A DNA stretch of 64,000 nt from Archangium sp. (GTDB lineage: Bacteria > Myxococcota > Myxococcia > Myxococcales > Myxococcaceae): the NCBI GenBank assembly GCA_030681645.1, contig JAUXRX010000053.1, positions 1 through 64,000 of the forward strand. The letters are read 5' to 3'. Positions 40,001 to 46,901 of the stretch are shown here, piece by piece. How positions within the stretch are numbered: the stretch's first letter is position 1; every line of letters starts with the position of its first letter. The notes beneath the pieces are model-generated. The model did no database searches. It had not been told where the DNA came from and saw nothing but the letters and a program-made list of their open reading frames with translations. The position numbers and the translations under genes are program-made.

Positions 40001-41650
40001 GAGAACGGCAAGGTGCCGCGCGGCGCTCTGAACCAGGGGCTGCTCGACGCGGCCACGCACGGCATTCCGCACGACGATCTCTCGCGCTGGTCCTCGCAGA
40101 TCCCCTCGGACGTGGTGGGCTACCCGTACCGGATCAAACAGCTGCGCGTGTTCTCGCCCCTGCCCGACGCGGGAGAAGTGCGCGTCGAATCACGCTTCGC
40201 CGGCTTCGACGGCGAGCCCCGCTTCCCCATCATCGACGTGCAGATGATCCAGGGCGATCGGGTGCTCGTCGACTTCCGCCTGGTCGAGGTGCTGCTTCCG
40301 CGCGGGCCGATCGGCGCGGCGCCCCGTGAAGACCGCCGCCGCTTCCTGCGCGATCGCGCCTACGTGCCGGGGGTCGCGCTCTCGAGCTTCGACGGCCGCA
40401 CCACGGGCCTCTCCGCGCAGGTGCTGCGGCAGAGCGACTGGCTGCCCGGCAACGTCGCGTGCATCTACGACGTGCCCGCCGAACGCCGCGGAGACCTCGT
40501 CGCCGAGGTGGCGCAGAAGGAGCACGTCTCACGCCGCGCCTTCGTGCACCCGTCCTCGGTGACGGTGGAGGCCGGTGGTGCCCGCGCCGCGGTGCGCCCG
40601 CTGCGGCTTCACCCGCTGCACGTGACGCGCGCCGGTGATGACGTGCTGGTGGCCGACGCCTCGCCGCCGGTGCAGGACCTGACCGTGGTGCGCTCGTACT
40701 GGCGCAAACACTTCGCCGTGGGCGAGTGGCCGGTGGAAGACCTTTATTACGGCCTGGTGGAGCGCTTCGTCGGTGACGTGGTGCTCGCGGACCCCGCGGC
40801 GTTCAACGCGGTGCAGGGGCGCAGCTGCCTCTACCTCGCGAACCACCAGGTGGGCGTCGAGTCGCTGCTCTTCAGCATGCTCATCTCGGCGCTGAGCAAG
40901 ACGCCGACGGTGACGCTGGCGAAGGCGGAGCACCGCACCAGCTGGCTGGGCACCCTCATCGCGCACAACTTCTCGTACCCGGGCGTGGTGGACCCGAAGG
41001 TGATCACCTTCTTCGATCGCGACGACAAGGAATCGCTCCTGCGCATCGTGGGAGAGCTCGGCGCCGAGATGAAGCACCACGGCAAGAGCGTGATGGTGCA
41101 CGTCGAGGGCACGCGCTCGCTGCAGGCGCGCCAGCCGGTGGTGAAGATGAGCAGCACCTTCATCGACATGGCGCTGGCCATCGGCGCGCCCATCATTCCG
41201 GTGCGGCTGGTGGGGGGCCTCCCCGTCGCGCCGCTGGAGACGCGCCTCGAGTTCCCCGTCGGCTTCGGCCGGCAGGACTACTGGCTGGGCCGCCCGCTGT
41301 TGCCCGAGCAGCTCAGCAAGCTCCCGCTCAAGGAGCGCAAGGACGTGGTGCTCGCCGCGATGAACTCGCTGGGGCCCGACCTCTCGACCGAGACGCCGCT
41401 GCCTGGCGACGCGCAGTTCGGCGTGGCCGCCGAAGAATGGCGCGCGCGCACGGGCACCACGCCGGAAGACGCGGTGCTCTTCACCACGCTCGCAGGCCTG
41501 CGCAGCCCGGGCGTCGAGGTGAAGGCGCTGCTCGAGGGCGCGCGCGCGGGACGCATGACGCTCACCTCCGACCCGCGCTCGCAGTGGTTGGGCCGGCTGG
41601 CGAAGCGGCTCTTCGGCCCGAACGGTCCCGCCGTCGACGGGCTGCTCTAA
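34088..41650 (+). CDS. pfa3: PUFA synthase multidomain subunit: KS-CLF-DH pairs-DH-like-acyltransferase
   Basis: 2520 residues; AAGGA precedes the ATG at 34088. Order: ketosynthase 4-420 (Cys177 in DAACASS); chain-length-factor-like KS 447-765, where the catalytic Cys is replaced by Glu603; a long Pro/Gln/Ala linker to about 1010; two FabA-type hot-dog pairs, about 1014-1390 (His1283 in KGHFKNDPCMPG) and 1420-1800 (His1694 in KAHFFQDPVQPG); a further DH-like region, 1815-2100; and an AGPAT-like acyltransferase, 2190-2460, with NHQVGVES (His2253) and EGTRS. The dehydratases create and retain the double bonds. The C-terminal acyltransferase, found in myxobacterial Pfa3 enzymes, probably moves the chain to a lysophospholipid. 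I see no GHSxG, so no second AT. Six palindromic repeats are translated inside it. Confidence 0.94.
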   Translation: MNNFQPIAIVGQSCTLPGAHTPEQLWTNVLAGKSALTPVPADRWGVPRANIMGTVAQSADRTWSDVGGYVTGFQFDATGTAIPADELRALDPLFQLTIHGVREALRSAKLEGTKKTGLVLGNLSFPSASQARYAESVWLGKTPRPHARNRFNSGLPAHLTARALGLGAGAFALDAACASSLYAIKLACDRLHDGTADVMVAGAVNQADDLFIHVGFCALSALSKTGQSRPFHKDADGLVPAEGAGFVVLERLSDARAKGHKILGVIRGVGLSNDGRGRGLLAPSEEGQERALRLAYEQAGLKPSDVSLLECHATGTPVGDATELKSMSRVFAGCSGVPIGSLKSNLGHLITAAGVAGLIKVLAAMEHGKKPPTLHVDQPNAAVEGTPFRLLREAEAWTGPKRAGISAFGFGGNNAHLIVESADLSPSPLEGGDGGLAPRGEDRVGVRGEVAIVGIGARVGQGDSASDFTRDLIAGTPSNAPRQTVAVALEGLKFPPNDLQQSLGQQTMVLEAAREAAHGVKLPRDRTSVLIGMGCDAEVSRYGARWRLASEGVDAAWLKTARDGIVPVLQSGGVVGTMPNIPANRINSQLDVAGPAFTVSSEEASGITALHLAVRALRAGEIDAALVGAVDLSHEPVHQAALKELGISAAPGDAAVVLTLKRLEDARRDGDPVFATVAPHPGPLPAAQGEGDRVAAIFGKAHAANGLLHVAAAALTLHHGLKPSRFAEVSVSVLEAERATVSLKGEEVIVPFIHKPRAAGPMLTLAAHAPTPRLPLPAQRGTANSRLEGKEGRGEGPTPAQETQVMIPAPHLEPVLRSSASSAPLVGPLPDPLPRGGEGATSLTSPPARLPAPPLPATQPLAAPTQVPFMNDTLSRFMAQQQQLATVHREFLAQQAAVHERFLALQQSAEAGLRQAYGVASQGPSTPVAMNVAPQLQPAPQRQLPAPPPPPAPVIAKPAAPPAPPAPAPVIAKPVAPPPAPAAPVIAAAPRPAVLPGPKFDRQQLEILAGGKISSVFGPQFENQDGYARQVRMPEPPLLLADRVTGIEGAPQSMGKGTIWTETDVRADSWYLDDEGRMPAGVMIESGQADLLLISWLGIDSLNKGERVYRLLGCDLTYRGGLPVPGETLQYDIHVDGHATQGDVRLFFFHYDCHVDGKPRLSVRNGQAGFFTDEELANSAGVLWDANEEKPAPAQVDAPFVQCEKRKLTSTELKAFASGKPFDCFGKGWETAQPHVRSPRITSEKMQFLHEVTELDPKGGPWGRGYLRAETPVTPDDWFFKGHFKNDPCMPGTLMFDGCLQAMSIYLASLGYTIERDAWRFEPVPDTKYPMRCRGQVTPTSKHLVYEVFVSEVSAGPIPTVWADLLVTVDGRKAFHAKRVGLRLVPDWPMEHWKHLGPVATQLTGEAVPLRSLSGMAGYVEPKPCATVDGFAFDYHSLLACAWGPPSKAFGPFYARFDGTRRAARLPGPPYHFMSRITKLDGALGGMKPGTAVEVEYDVPVEQWYFEQNGNPTMPFCVVMEAALQPCGWLASYVGSALTTETDMLFRNLDGTGTMHVEILPSSGIFKTKVKMLSLSQSAGMIIENFEVECFVGDTKVFDMKTVFGFFPKEAFENQVGLPVTPDERARLTAPAKTTIDLTTRPPKYCAAEPRLPGDMLLMLDRVIEFTPDGGPKNLGYLRAEKTVDTDEWFFKAHFFQDPVQPGSLGVEALCQLLQFFMLEKGMGEGIKNARFEPLMLEKPVTWKYRGQVVPKNKVITSEIQITEVGEDEKGRFAVCEGWLWVDGKRIYSTKNLGMRIVSGPEQTRATPPSKKEESLDPKQDTWLADHCPTWTLPALPMMSMVDRLAAALPLPAERGEGRGEGRTLTLTDVQVHRWLPFAGGAIRLKTEVEGDAVTLLAWRDAPNPALSRFEPVATGRVGYAPHPDPLPAAQGEGAAEPNPYASGALFHGPAFHYLTSLKFSATGSTAILRAENGKVPRGALNQGLLDAATHGIPHDDLSRWSSQIPSDVVGYPYRIKQLRVFSPLPDAGEVRVESRFAGFDGEPRFPIIDVQMIQGDRVLVDFRLVEVLLPRGPIGAAPREDRRRFLRDRAYVPGVALSSFDGRTTGLSAQVLRQSDWLPGNVACIYDVPAERRGDLVAEVAQKEHVSRRAFVHPSSVTVEAGGARAAVRPLRLHPLHVTRAGDDVLVADASPPVQDLTVVRSYWRKHFAVGEWPVEDLYYGLVERFVGDVVLADPAAFNAVQGRSCLYLANHQVGVESLLFSMLISALSKTPTVTLAKAEHRTSWLGTLIAHNFSYPGVVDPKVITFFDRDDKESLLRIVGELGAEMKHHGKSVMVHVEGTRSLQARQPVVKMSSTFIDMALAIGAPIIPVRLVGGLPVAPLETRLEFPVGFGRQDYWLGRPLLPEQLSKLPLKERKDVVLAAMNSLGPDLSTETPLPGDAQFGVAAEEWRARTGTTPEDAVLFTTLAGLRSPGVEVKALLEGARAGRMTLTSDPRSQWLGRLAKRLFGPNGPAVDGLL
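35363..35430. repeat. REP-like element inside pfa3 (KS-CLF linker)
   Basis: CCCTCTCCCC begins the element, an internal CGGCGGACTCGCGCCTCGAGGGG is inserted in the stem, and it ends in GTCGGGGTGAGGGG. It is translated as about residues 426-448 between the KS and the CLF. Confidence 0.85.
36120..36160. repeat. REP-like palindrome inside pfa3, within the CLF domain
   Basis: Reverse-orientation copy: CCCCTCACCCC, then CCCTCTCCCC...GGGAGAGGG. It is translated as PHPGPLPAAQGEG (about residues 678-690) inside the chain-length-factor fold rather than in a linker. Confidence 0.9.
36409..36475. repeat. REP-like element with an internal insert, inside the pfa3 linker
   Basis: CCCTCTCCC at the left and GGCCGGGGTGAGGGG at the right flank GGGGAACGGCGAACTCGCGCCTCGAGGG. 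The insert resembles the one in the element at 35363. It is translated as residues about 774-796. Confidence 0.85.
36568..36603. repeat. REP-like palindrome inside the pfa3 linker
   Basis: CCCTCTCCCCGA precedes CCCTCTCCCCCGGGGGGGAGAGGG, a shortened-loop version. It is translated as PLPDPLPRGGEG in the linker before the dehydratases. Confidence 0.85.
39634..39673. repeat. REP-like palindrome inside pfa3, C-terminal DH-like region
   Basis: CCCTCTCCC...GGGGAGAGGG then CCGGGGTGAGGGG, translated as LPLPAERGEGRGEG (about residues 1849-1862). Confidence 0.9.
39849..39888. repeat. REP-like palindrome inside pfa3, second copy in the DH-like region
   Basis: CCCCTCACCCCGA, then CCCTCTCCCCGCTGCGCAGGGAGAGGG, translated as PHPDPLPAAQGEG (about residues 1922-1934). 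It is nearly identical to the copy at 36120. Confidence 0.9.
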
Positions 41651-41676
41651 TTCGAATCGGACCACGGGGAGAGGGC

Positions 41677-42357
41677 TTGCTGCAGCTCTGGTGGCTGAAC
41701 CCCGAGAAGGTGCGCGAGACCGAGGCGACGCTCGCGCTTCTCACGCCCGAGGAGCGAGCGCAGCATCTCCGCTTCATCCCCCCCATCAAGCGCCACGAGT
41801 ACCTGGTCACGCGCGTCCTGTTGAAGACCATCCTCGGCCGCACCCTCGGCATCCCGAAGGAAGCGGTGCAGTTCGCCACCAACCCGTGGGGCCGCCCCGA
41901 GCTCTCACCGCCGTCGCCACTTCGCTTCAACGTGACGCACACGGAAGGGCTGATCGCGCTGTTGTTGTCAGATCAACACGAGGTGGGAACGGACACCGAG
42001 CGCAGCTCCCGAGCGCCGCGCCTGCTCGCCCTCGCCCCGAACGTCTTCGCGCCGGCCGAGCTCAGCGACCTCGCCGCGCTCCCCACCGGCCAGCGAGCAC
42101 ACCGCGCGCTGACGCTCTGGACGCTCAAGGAGAGCTACATCAAGGCCCGCGGCATGGGGCTCGCCCTGGCGCTCGACGGCTTCGCCTTCCGCTTCGACGC
42201 GCACGGCGGCATCCGCCTCGAGGTGGAGCCGCGGCTCGACGACGATGGCGCGCGCTGGCAGTTCGAGACCCGCACCCACGGTGAGCACCAGCTCAGCACC
42301 GCCATCCGCGCTGACGCTCGCGTCGAGCCGACGGTGCACGAAGCGCTGCTCGACTGA
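41677..42357 (+). CDS. pfaE: Sfp-type 4'-phosphopantetheinyl transferase for the PUFA synthase
   Basis: 226 residues from a TTG at 41677, chosen because GGGGAGAGG lies directly upstream and the length fits the Sfp family; an ATG start would require overlap with pfa3. Family motifs: 'FATNPWGRPEL' (P1-like), 'FNVTHTEGLIALLLS' (N-x-[ST]-H), the Mg2+-binding 'VGTDTER' (G-x-D-x-E) and 'LWTLKESYIKARGMGL' (W-x-x-K-E-x-x-x-K). It would transfer phosphopantetheine from CoA to the four ACP serines of Pfa2. It starts 26 bases after the pfa3 stop, so co-transcription is likely. The gene symbol follows the marine PUFA clusters and is functional rather than orthology-proven. Confidence 0.85.
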   Translation: MLQLWWLNPEKVRETEATLALLTPEERAQHLRFIPPIKRHEYLVTRVLLKTILGRTLGIPKEAVQFATNPWGRPELSPPSPLRFNVTHTEGLIALLLSDQHEVGTDTERSSRAPRLLALAPNVFAPAELSDLAALPTGQRAHRALTLWTLKESYIKARGMGLALALDGFAFRFDAHGGIRLEVEPRLDDDGARWQFETRTHGEHQLSTAIRADARVEPTVHEALLD

Positions 42358-42358
42358 G

Positions 42359-42408
42359 CCCCTCACCCCAACCCTCTCCCCGCTGCGCCCGCTGCGCAGG
42401 GAGAGGGA
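42359..42408. repeat. REP-like palindrome between convergent genes
   Basis: CCCCTCACCCCAA, then CCCTCTCCC, a duplicated GCTGCGC loop, and GGGAGAGGG. It fills the 52-base gap between pfaE and the converging lipoprotein gene and is a plausible bidirectional terminator for the PUFA operon. Confidence 0.85.
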
Positions 42409-42409
42409 G

Positions 42410-43033
42410 CTAGCAGCCGCCATCGAGCAGCGCGCAGGCGTCGGTGCCGCTCACCTCGTTCACCGCCCCGCCGCGCTCGCGGAACAGCGTCACCTTTCCG
42501 TCGGCGCGGGAGAGCACCTCGACGTCTCCGTCGCCTTCCAGGTCGAGCACCTTCGCCTCGCCACACCAGCGCGACTCGACGAGCGTGCGGCTGTCGCTGC
42601 GTTCCGGGCCGAGTTGCCAGATGCAAACCTCCGAGTCGACGCGTGACACCGCGTGCCGCCGCCCCAGCGCCCACACCTCGTCGGCCTGCTCGAGCAGAAA
42701 CGCCTTCACCTGGTCGTGACCGGTCGAGAACAACACTCCGACGAAGCTCCTGGCCCCCGCGCTCCCCGGGTACCAGGCGACGTGCGCGTGCGAACCGCCG
42801 GGGCCGAAGCGGTGGGTGTTCGCCGGCGCCGGACGGAAGGCCTGGTCGAGTGCGGCGAGCTCGGTGAGGAAGTCCACCGGCGCAGGCTCGGCCACCGCCG
42901 CGTCGGCTTCCGGCAGGGCGGGCTCGATGACCGGAGCTGGGGCGGGAGCGGGCGTCACGACGACAGCTGCCGGCGCCTGGTCGCGTTCGCAGCCCGAGCA
43001 GAGGACGCACGCCAGCAGCAGCACGCGGCTCAC
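42410..43033 (-). CDS. Small lipoprotein of unknown function
   Basis: 207 residues from a GTG at 43033 that overlaps the upstream stop (GTGA). MSRVLLLACVLCSGC is a signal with lipobox LCSGC. An Ala/Pro-rich linker (residues 20-50) is followed by a globular domain: 'AFRPAPANTHRFGPGGSHAH', 'VAWYPGSAGARSFVGVLFST', and a late 'VLDLEGDGDVEVLSRADGKV' that resembles an FG-GAP or VCBS-type calcium loop. It is coupled to the gene upstream at 44019, so the two products probably act together at the cell surface. Confidence 0.7.
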   Translation of the reverse strand: MSRVLLLACVLCSGCERDQAPAAVVVTPAPAPAPVIEPALPEADAAVAEPAPVDFLTELAALDQAFRPAPANTHRFGPGGSHAHVAWYPGSAGARSFVGVLFSTGHDQVKAFLLEQADEVWALGRRHAVSRVDSEVCIWQLGPERSDSRTLVESRWCGEAKVLDLEGDGDVEVLSRADGKVTLFRERGGAVNEVSGTDACALLDGGC

Positions 43034-44019
43034 GGGGTGCCTCCGTCACACGCCGAAACCTGCTGCGCCTCTTCAGTCCCGCACGCCTCGTCGCCCTCGA
43101 GCACGCCCCCGTCTTCCAGTGACACGAAGACCCGCGCGTCGAGCACCCACACCGACGACCGCGGATGCTCCAGCTCGATGAACACGGTTTCCCCGGCGGC
43201 GGTCAGCGGACGATCGCCCGGGTGCTCGAGCACCAGGTAGTCCGTGCTCGTGCTGTCGCTTTCCGGCTCTTCCGCCACCTCCTCGCCGTCTTCCTGCGCG
43301 GGCTCGGGCTGGGGGCCGGGGTTGAAACTCCTCGTCACCACGCGCTGGAACACGTAGCGGTCCGCGCCCAGCACCCCCACCAGCTCGAGCTTCGTGTCGA
43401 CTGTGTACGTGCCCTCGAGGGAGTCCGTGAGGCCGCGGTGGCAGCTGGCGTAGCAGGCGCCTGTGCCGACGCCTGCGGGTTCGTCGGGCTGCGCGCCCTC
43501 GAGCGGGAAGCCGCCCTCGTCACACTGGGCCATGCAGTCACCGCCGGCGGATTCCCGGTGCGAGAAGAGCGCCGCGCTCGGCGCCGGCCAGTCGGCCCCC
43601 CGCAGGGCGCCCTCCACCCGCCTCACGAGGCGCACGTGCGTGAAGGTGCCATGGCCGTTGCCTGGCTCGATGCCCTCGACGGGGTCCACCGTCACCAGCG
43701 CGCGCTCGGTCATGCACACGGCGGCGTCGTCGCCGAAGCGCGTGCAGTCCCACGCGAGGCCCTGGGAGTCCGTCGGCGCTCCGACGCCGCGCTCAGCGAA
43801 CGCGCGCTCAGCATCGCTGGATGAGGGGGTGAGGGCGCGGTCGAGCCGCCGCGCGAGCTGTCCCTCGCCGTCGACGGGCGGCGGCGGCTCGATCCGCGGT
43901 GCCGGGGCAGAGCTGACCCGTCCGGCATCTGGGGCCGCCGACCTGCGGCACTGGCACCCCGTGAGGAACGCCACCGCGAGAACGAGGAGAGGAAGGGAGG
44001 CCTGCAACGCGCACCACAC
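43030..44019 (-). CDS. Lipoprotein of unknown function, coupled to the gene that follows
   Basis: 329 residues from a GTG at 44019 (MWCALQASLPLLVLAVAFL, lipobox LTGC); a longer frame to 44139 places a 40-residue basic leader before the signal and is less likely. The mature part contains several Cys-containing motifs (LAWDCTRFGDDAAVCMTERA, GGDCMAQCDEGGFPL, GACYASCHRGL) likely forming disulfides, and an acidic stretch PAQEDGEEVAEEPESDSTST. I do not recognise the family. Its stop overlaps the start of the 207-residue lipoprotein. The region to the next gene (44020-44261) is a divergent promoter gap. Confidence 0.65.
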   Translation of the reverse strand: MWCALQASLPLLVLAVAFLTGCQCRRSAAPDAGRVSSAPAPRIEPPPPVDGEGQLARRLDRALTPSSSDAERAFAERGVGAPTDSQGLAWDCTRFGDDAAVCMTERALVTVDPVEGIEPGNGHGTFTHVRLVRRVEGALRGADWPAPSAALFSHRESAGGDCMAQCDEGGFPLEGAQPDEPAGVGTGACYASCHRGLTDSLEGTYTVDTKLELVGVLGADRYVFQRVVTRSFNPGPQPEPAQEDGEEVAEEPESDSTSTDYLVLEHPGDRPLTAAGETVFIELEHPRSSVWVLDARVFVSLEDGGVLEGDEACGTEEAQQVSACDGGTP

Positions 44020-44261
44020 TAGACGGCTTCCGCTGAACGGCCGGGCCAAAGCGTGCGCTGTCGGCCGGGTTGATCCGCAAGTCCTTCGTCGCAGACTCTG
44101 CGCCGCCATCTCAATCAAGCCCTGCAGACGCGTACGCATTCGACGCGCGGCGCTCGTGGAATGAAGGAGTTACCGGGCCCCGTGCGCGCGTTGGTCCGCA
44201 CTGCCTCCCCGTTCTCCGGAGCCCGGCACACCCGATGCTCAGGGGCCGCGCGGAGGTTTCT

Positions 44262-46886
44262 ATGCGCTCACGCACGCTGTCCAGTCGCCTGATGTTGACG
44301 TTGGTTCCCCTGCTGCTCGCCGGCTGTAAGACCGAGACCATCACGCAGACGGTGATTCTCCCCTGTAGCGCCACCGCCCCGACAGGCGCGTGCGACCTGG
44401 GGCAGAGCTGCTTCCAGGGCGCGTGCGTCGAGTCGCTGACGCTGTGTAGCCCCACCAACCTCGTCGGCACGTGCGCGGGAGGCACCACCTGCTTCGGCGG
44501 TGGCTGCGTGCTCGTCTCGGCGCTGTGCAGCGCGCAGGCCCCCGCTGGCCCGTGTGAGCTCGGCAAGACCTGCTTCGGCGGTTCGTGCGTGCCCACCGCG
44601 AGCCTGTGCAGCACCAGCAACCCCACCGGCGCGTGCACCACCGGCCAGTCGTGCCTCAACGGGGTCTGCGGGTTGCCGCAGCAGGATCCCTGCACCGTGC
44701 AGGTCTACCTGCAGCAGCCCGTCATCGGCGTCGACACCCGCGCGAAGCTCACCATCGGCGGGCTCGAGTTCAAGGACAGCAACGGCAACGGCGCGCTCGA
44801 CGTCTACGAAGACTGGCGGCTCAACGATCTCTGCCGCGCCCGGGACCTCGTCTCGCGGATGACCGTGCAGGAGAGGATCGGCCTCATGAGCGAGGGCGGC
44901 ACCATCGGCAGCGGCACCGCCGACGGCGCGCTCTCGACCGGCACCATCAACAACATCAAGAACAACCACCTGCGTTACGGCCTCATCCGCCTGGGGAGCC
45001 GCAGCGCGCGCGAGCTGGCCGTCTACCTGAACAACCTGCAGAAGGTCTGCGAGGCCGAGCCGCACGGCATTCCGTTCATCATCACCACCGACCCGTCGCA
45101 CGGCTTCGGGCTCAGCACCAACGCCAACACCGGCGCGCAGACGATCGGCGCCAGCGGCGTGGTCTCGCCCTGGCCCTATCCGCTGGGCCTGGGAGCCATC
45201 AACGACATCGCGGTCACCCGCCAATACGGCGACATGGTTCGCAACGAGTTCAAGGCGATGGGCTTCCGCTGGCAGCTCGGCCCCATGGCCGACCTCGCCA
45301 CCGAGCCGCGCTGGGCTCGGGTGCAGAACACCTTCGGTGAGAACGCCTTCGCGGTCGCGCAGCACGTGCGCGCCTGCATCGAGGGCTTCCAGGGCACCGG
45401 CCAGGGCGGGCTGCGCAACGGCATCGCCTCGACGGTGAAGCACTTCCCCGGCGCCGGCGCGAACGAGGACGGCATGGACAGCCACTCGCGGCCGGGCCGC
45501 TTCAACGTCTACCCGGGCGGCAACTTCACCTACCACCAGATTCCCTTCAAGGCGGCGTTCGACGTGGGCGCCGCGGCGGTGATGCCCTGCTACAGCATCT
45601 TCAAGGGGCAGCTCGAGTACAGCCCCGAGCAGACCGGCAGCGTGTACAGCGAGGGGCTGATCACCCGGTACATGAAGGAGCAGCTGGGCTTCACAGGCAT
45701 GGTCACCGCTGACTGGGGCGCGCTGGGTGGCTCGTCCTGGGGCGTGGAGTCGCTCACCCCGCCGCAGCGCGCCGCGCTCTTCCTCAAGGCGGGCTCGCAT
45801 CAGTTCGGCAGCGACAACATCAGCATCATGCAGAGCGCCTTCGACCAGGGCCTGGTGACCGAAGCCGACCTCGATCGTGCTGCCGAGAAGATCCTCGAGA
45901 TGGGCTTCAAGCTCGGCGTGTTCGAGAACCCCTACGTCGACCCGGACACGGCCGCGGCGACGGTGCGCTCGGCTGAGAACCGCCTCAACGGCTTCATCGC
46001 CCAGAAGAAGGCCATCGTCATCTTGAAGAACCGCGAGCACTCCACCACCGCGAACTCGGGTGCGCGGTACCTGCCCATCGACGGCGTCCGGCGCCTGGCT
46101 GACGGCGGCTTCATCGGCGACACCAACCGCAACGGCGTGGTCGAGGTGTTCTACGACGGCGTGGTCGACGATCTCGTGGGCAGCGACATCTACGACGACC
46201 TGCTCCAGCCGTATGACTACCGCTCGGAGAGTGGCACCACCGCCGATGGCGGCACGTTCCTGGCCATCGACCACGCCCCCACGGCCACGGTCGCGGACCT
46301 CGCGGTGGTGGTGGTGAGCGCGCGCAAGGGCACCTACTTCGGCCTCGATGACGGCGTGCCGCTCTCGTACGACGCGCCGTTCCCGGGCACGCAGAACGAC
46401 AACAGCCTCTCGGTGGCGATGAGGGACCGGAACAAGATCATCGACCTGCTCCGCGTGCGCGACGGCTTCACCATGTGGAACGGCACGGTGGTCCCCGCGG
46501 CCAACCCGAACCTGAAGATCATCCTGGTGATGCACATGGATCGCCCGGGCATCGTGAAGCCGTTCGTCAACGGCCTCACCAACCTCAACGAGTTGCCGGG
46601 CGTCGAAGGCAGCTACCCGCTCGTGTCCGACCCGGCCAACACCCGCGCCGACGGGTTGGGTGGCGTGGACGCGTTCCTGGTGGAGTTCGGCGCCCACGAT
46701 CGCGCCGTGCTCGACGTGCTCTTCAACAAGAACGTGCCCACCACGCCGGCCGGGTACGCCTACGGCCAGTCGCGGTTGCCGATGGAGATCCCCGGAACTG
46801 ATCAGGAGGTCAAAGACCAGTTCGAAGACCTGCCCAACGACACGAAGGCCCCCACGTACCCGCTCGGCGCAGGCTCGACCTACTGA
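44262..46886 (+). CDS. GH3 glycoside hydrolase lipoprotein with Cys-rich N-terminal repeats
   Basis: 874 residues from the ATG at 44262 (GGAGG six bases upstream); MRSRTLSSRLMLTLVPLLL precedes lipobox LLAGC. Residues about 30-145 hold four tandem Cys-rich repeats of about 30 residues (pattern C-x-x-x-N-P/L-x-G-x-C-x-x-G-x-x-C). The GH3 catalytic barrel follows: 'LKDLYEDWR'-type opening, 'VKHFPGAGANEDGMDSHS' (K-H pair), and the nucleophile Asp484 in VTADWGALGG. The C-terminal sandwich (VVVVSARKGTYFGLDDG) supplies the acid/base region. It would release sugars from beta-linked oligosaccharides at the cell surface. It is first in the five-gene operon. Confidence 0.88.
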   Translation: MRSRTLSSRLMLTLVPLLLAGCKTETITQTVILPCSATAPTGACDLGQSCFQGACVESLTLCSPTNLVGTCAGGTTCFGGGCVLVSALCSAQAPAGPCELGKTCFGGSCVPTASLCSTSNPTGACTTGQSCLNGVCGLPQQDPCTVQVYLQQPVIGVDTRAKLTIGGLEFKDSNGNGALDVYEDWRLNDLCRARDLVSRMTVQERIGLMSEGGTIGSGTADGALSTGTINNIKNNHLRYGLIRLGSRSARELAVYLNNLQKVCEAEPHGIPFIITTDPSHGFGLSTNANTGAQTIGASGVVSPWPYPLGLGAINDIAVTRQYGDMVRNEFKAMGFRWQLGPMADLATEPRWARVQNTFGENAFAVAQHVRACIEGFQGTGQGGLRNGIASTVKHFPGAGANEDGMDSHSRPGRFNVYPGGNFTYHQIPFKAAFDVGAAAVMPCYSIFKGQLEYSPEQTGSVYSEGLITRYMKEQLGFTGMVTADWGALGGSSWGVESLTPPQRAALFLKAGSHQFGSDNISIMQSAFDQGLVTEADLDRAAEKILEMGFKLGVFENPYVDPDTAAATVRSAENRLNGFIAQKKAIVILKNREHSTTANSGARYLPIDGVRRLADGGFIGDTNRNGVVEVFYDGVVDDLVGSDIYDDLLQPYDYRSESGTTADGGTFLAIDHAPTATVADLAVVVVSARKGTYFGLDDGVPLSYDAPFPGTQNDNSLSVAMRDRNKIIDLLRVRDGFTMWNGTVVPAANPNLKIILVMHMDRPGIVKPFVNGLTNLNELPGVEGSYPLVSDPANTRADGLGGVDAFLVEFGAHDRAVLDVLFNKNVPTTPAGYAYGQSRLPMEIPGTDQEVKDQFEDLPNDTKAPTYPLGAGSTY

Positions 46887-46901
46887 ACTGCGGAGTACGC
46901 C

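Noticed and set aside
34088..41650. An additional acyltransferase (AT) domain in Pfa3
   Set aside because: No GHSxG active-site motif was found between CLF and the dehydratases; that stretch is a Pro/Gln/Ala linker with repeats.
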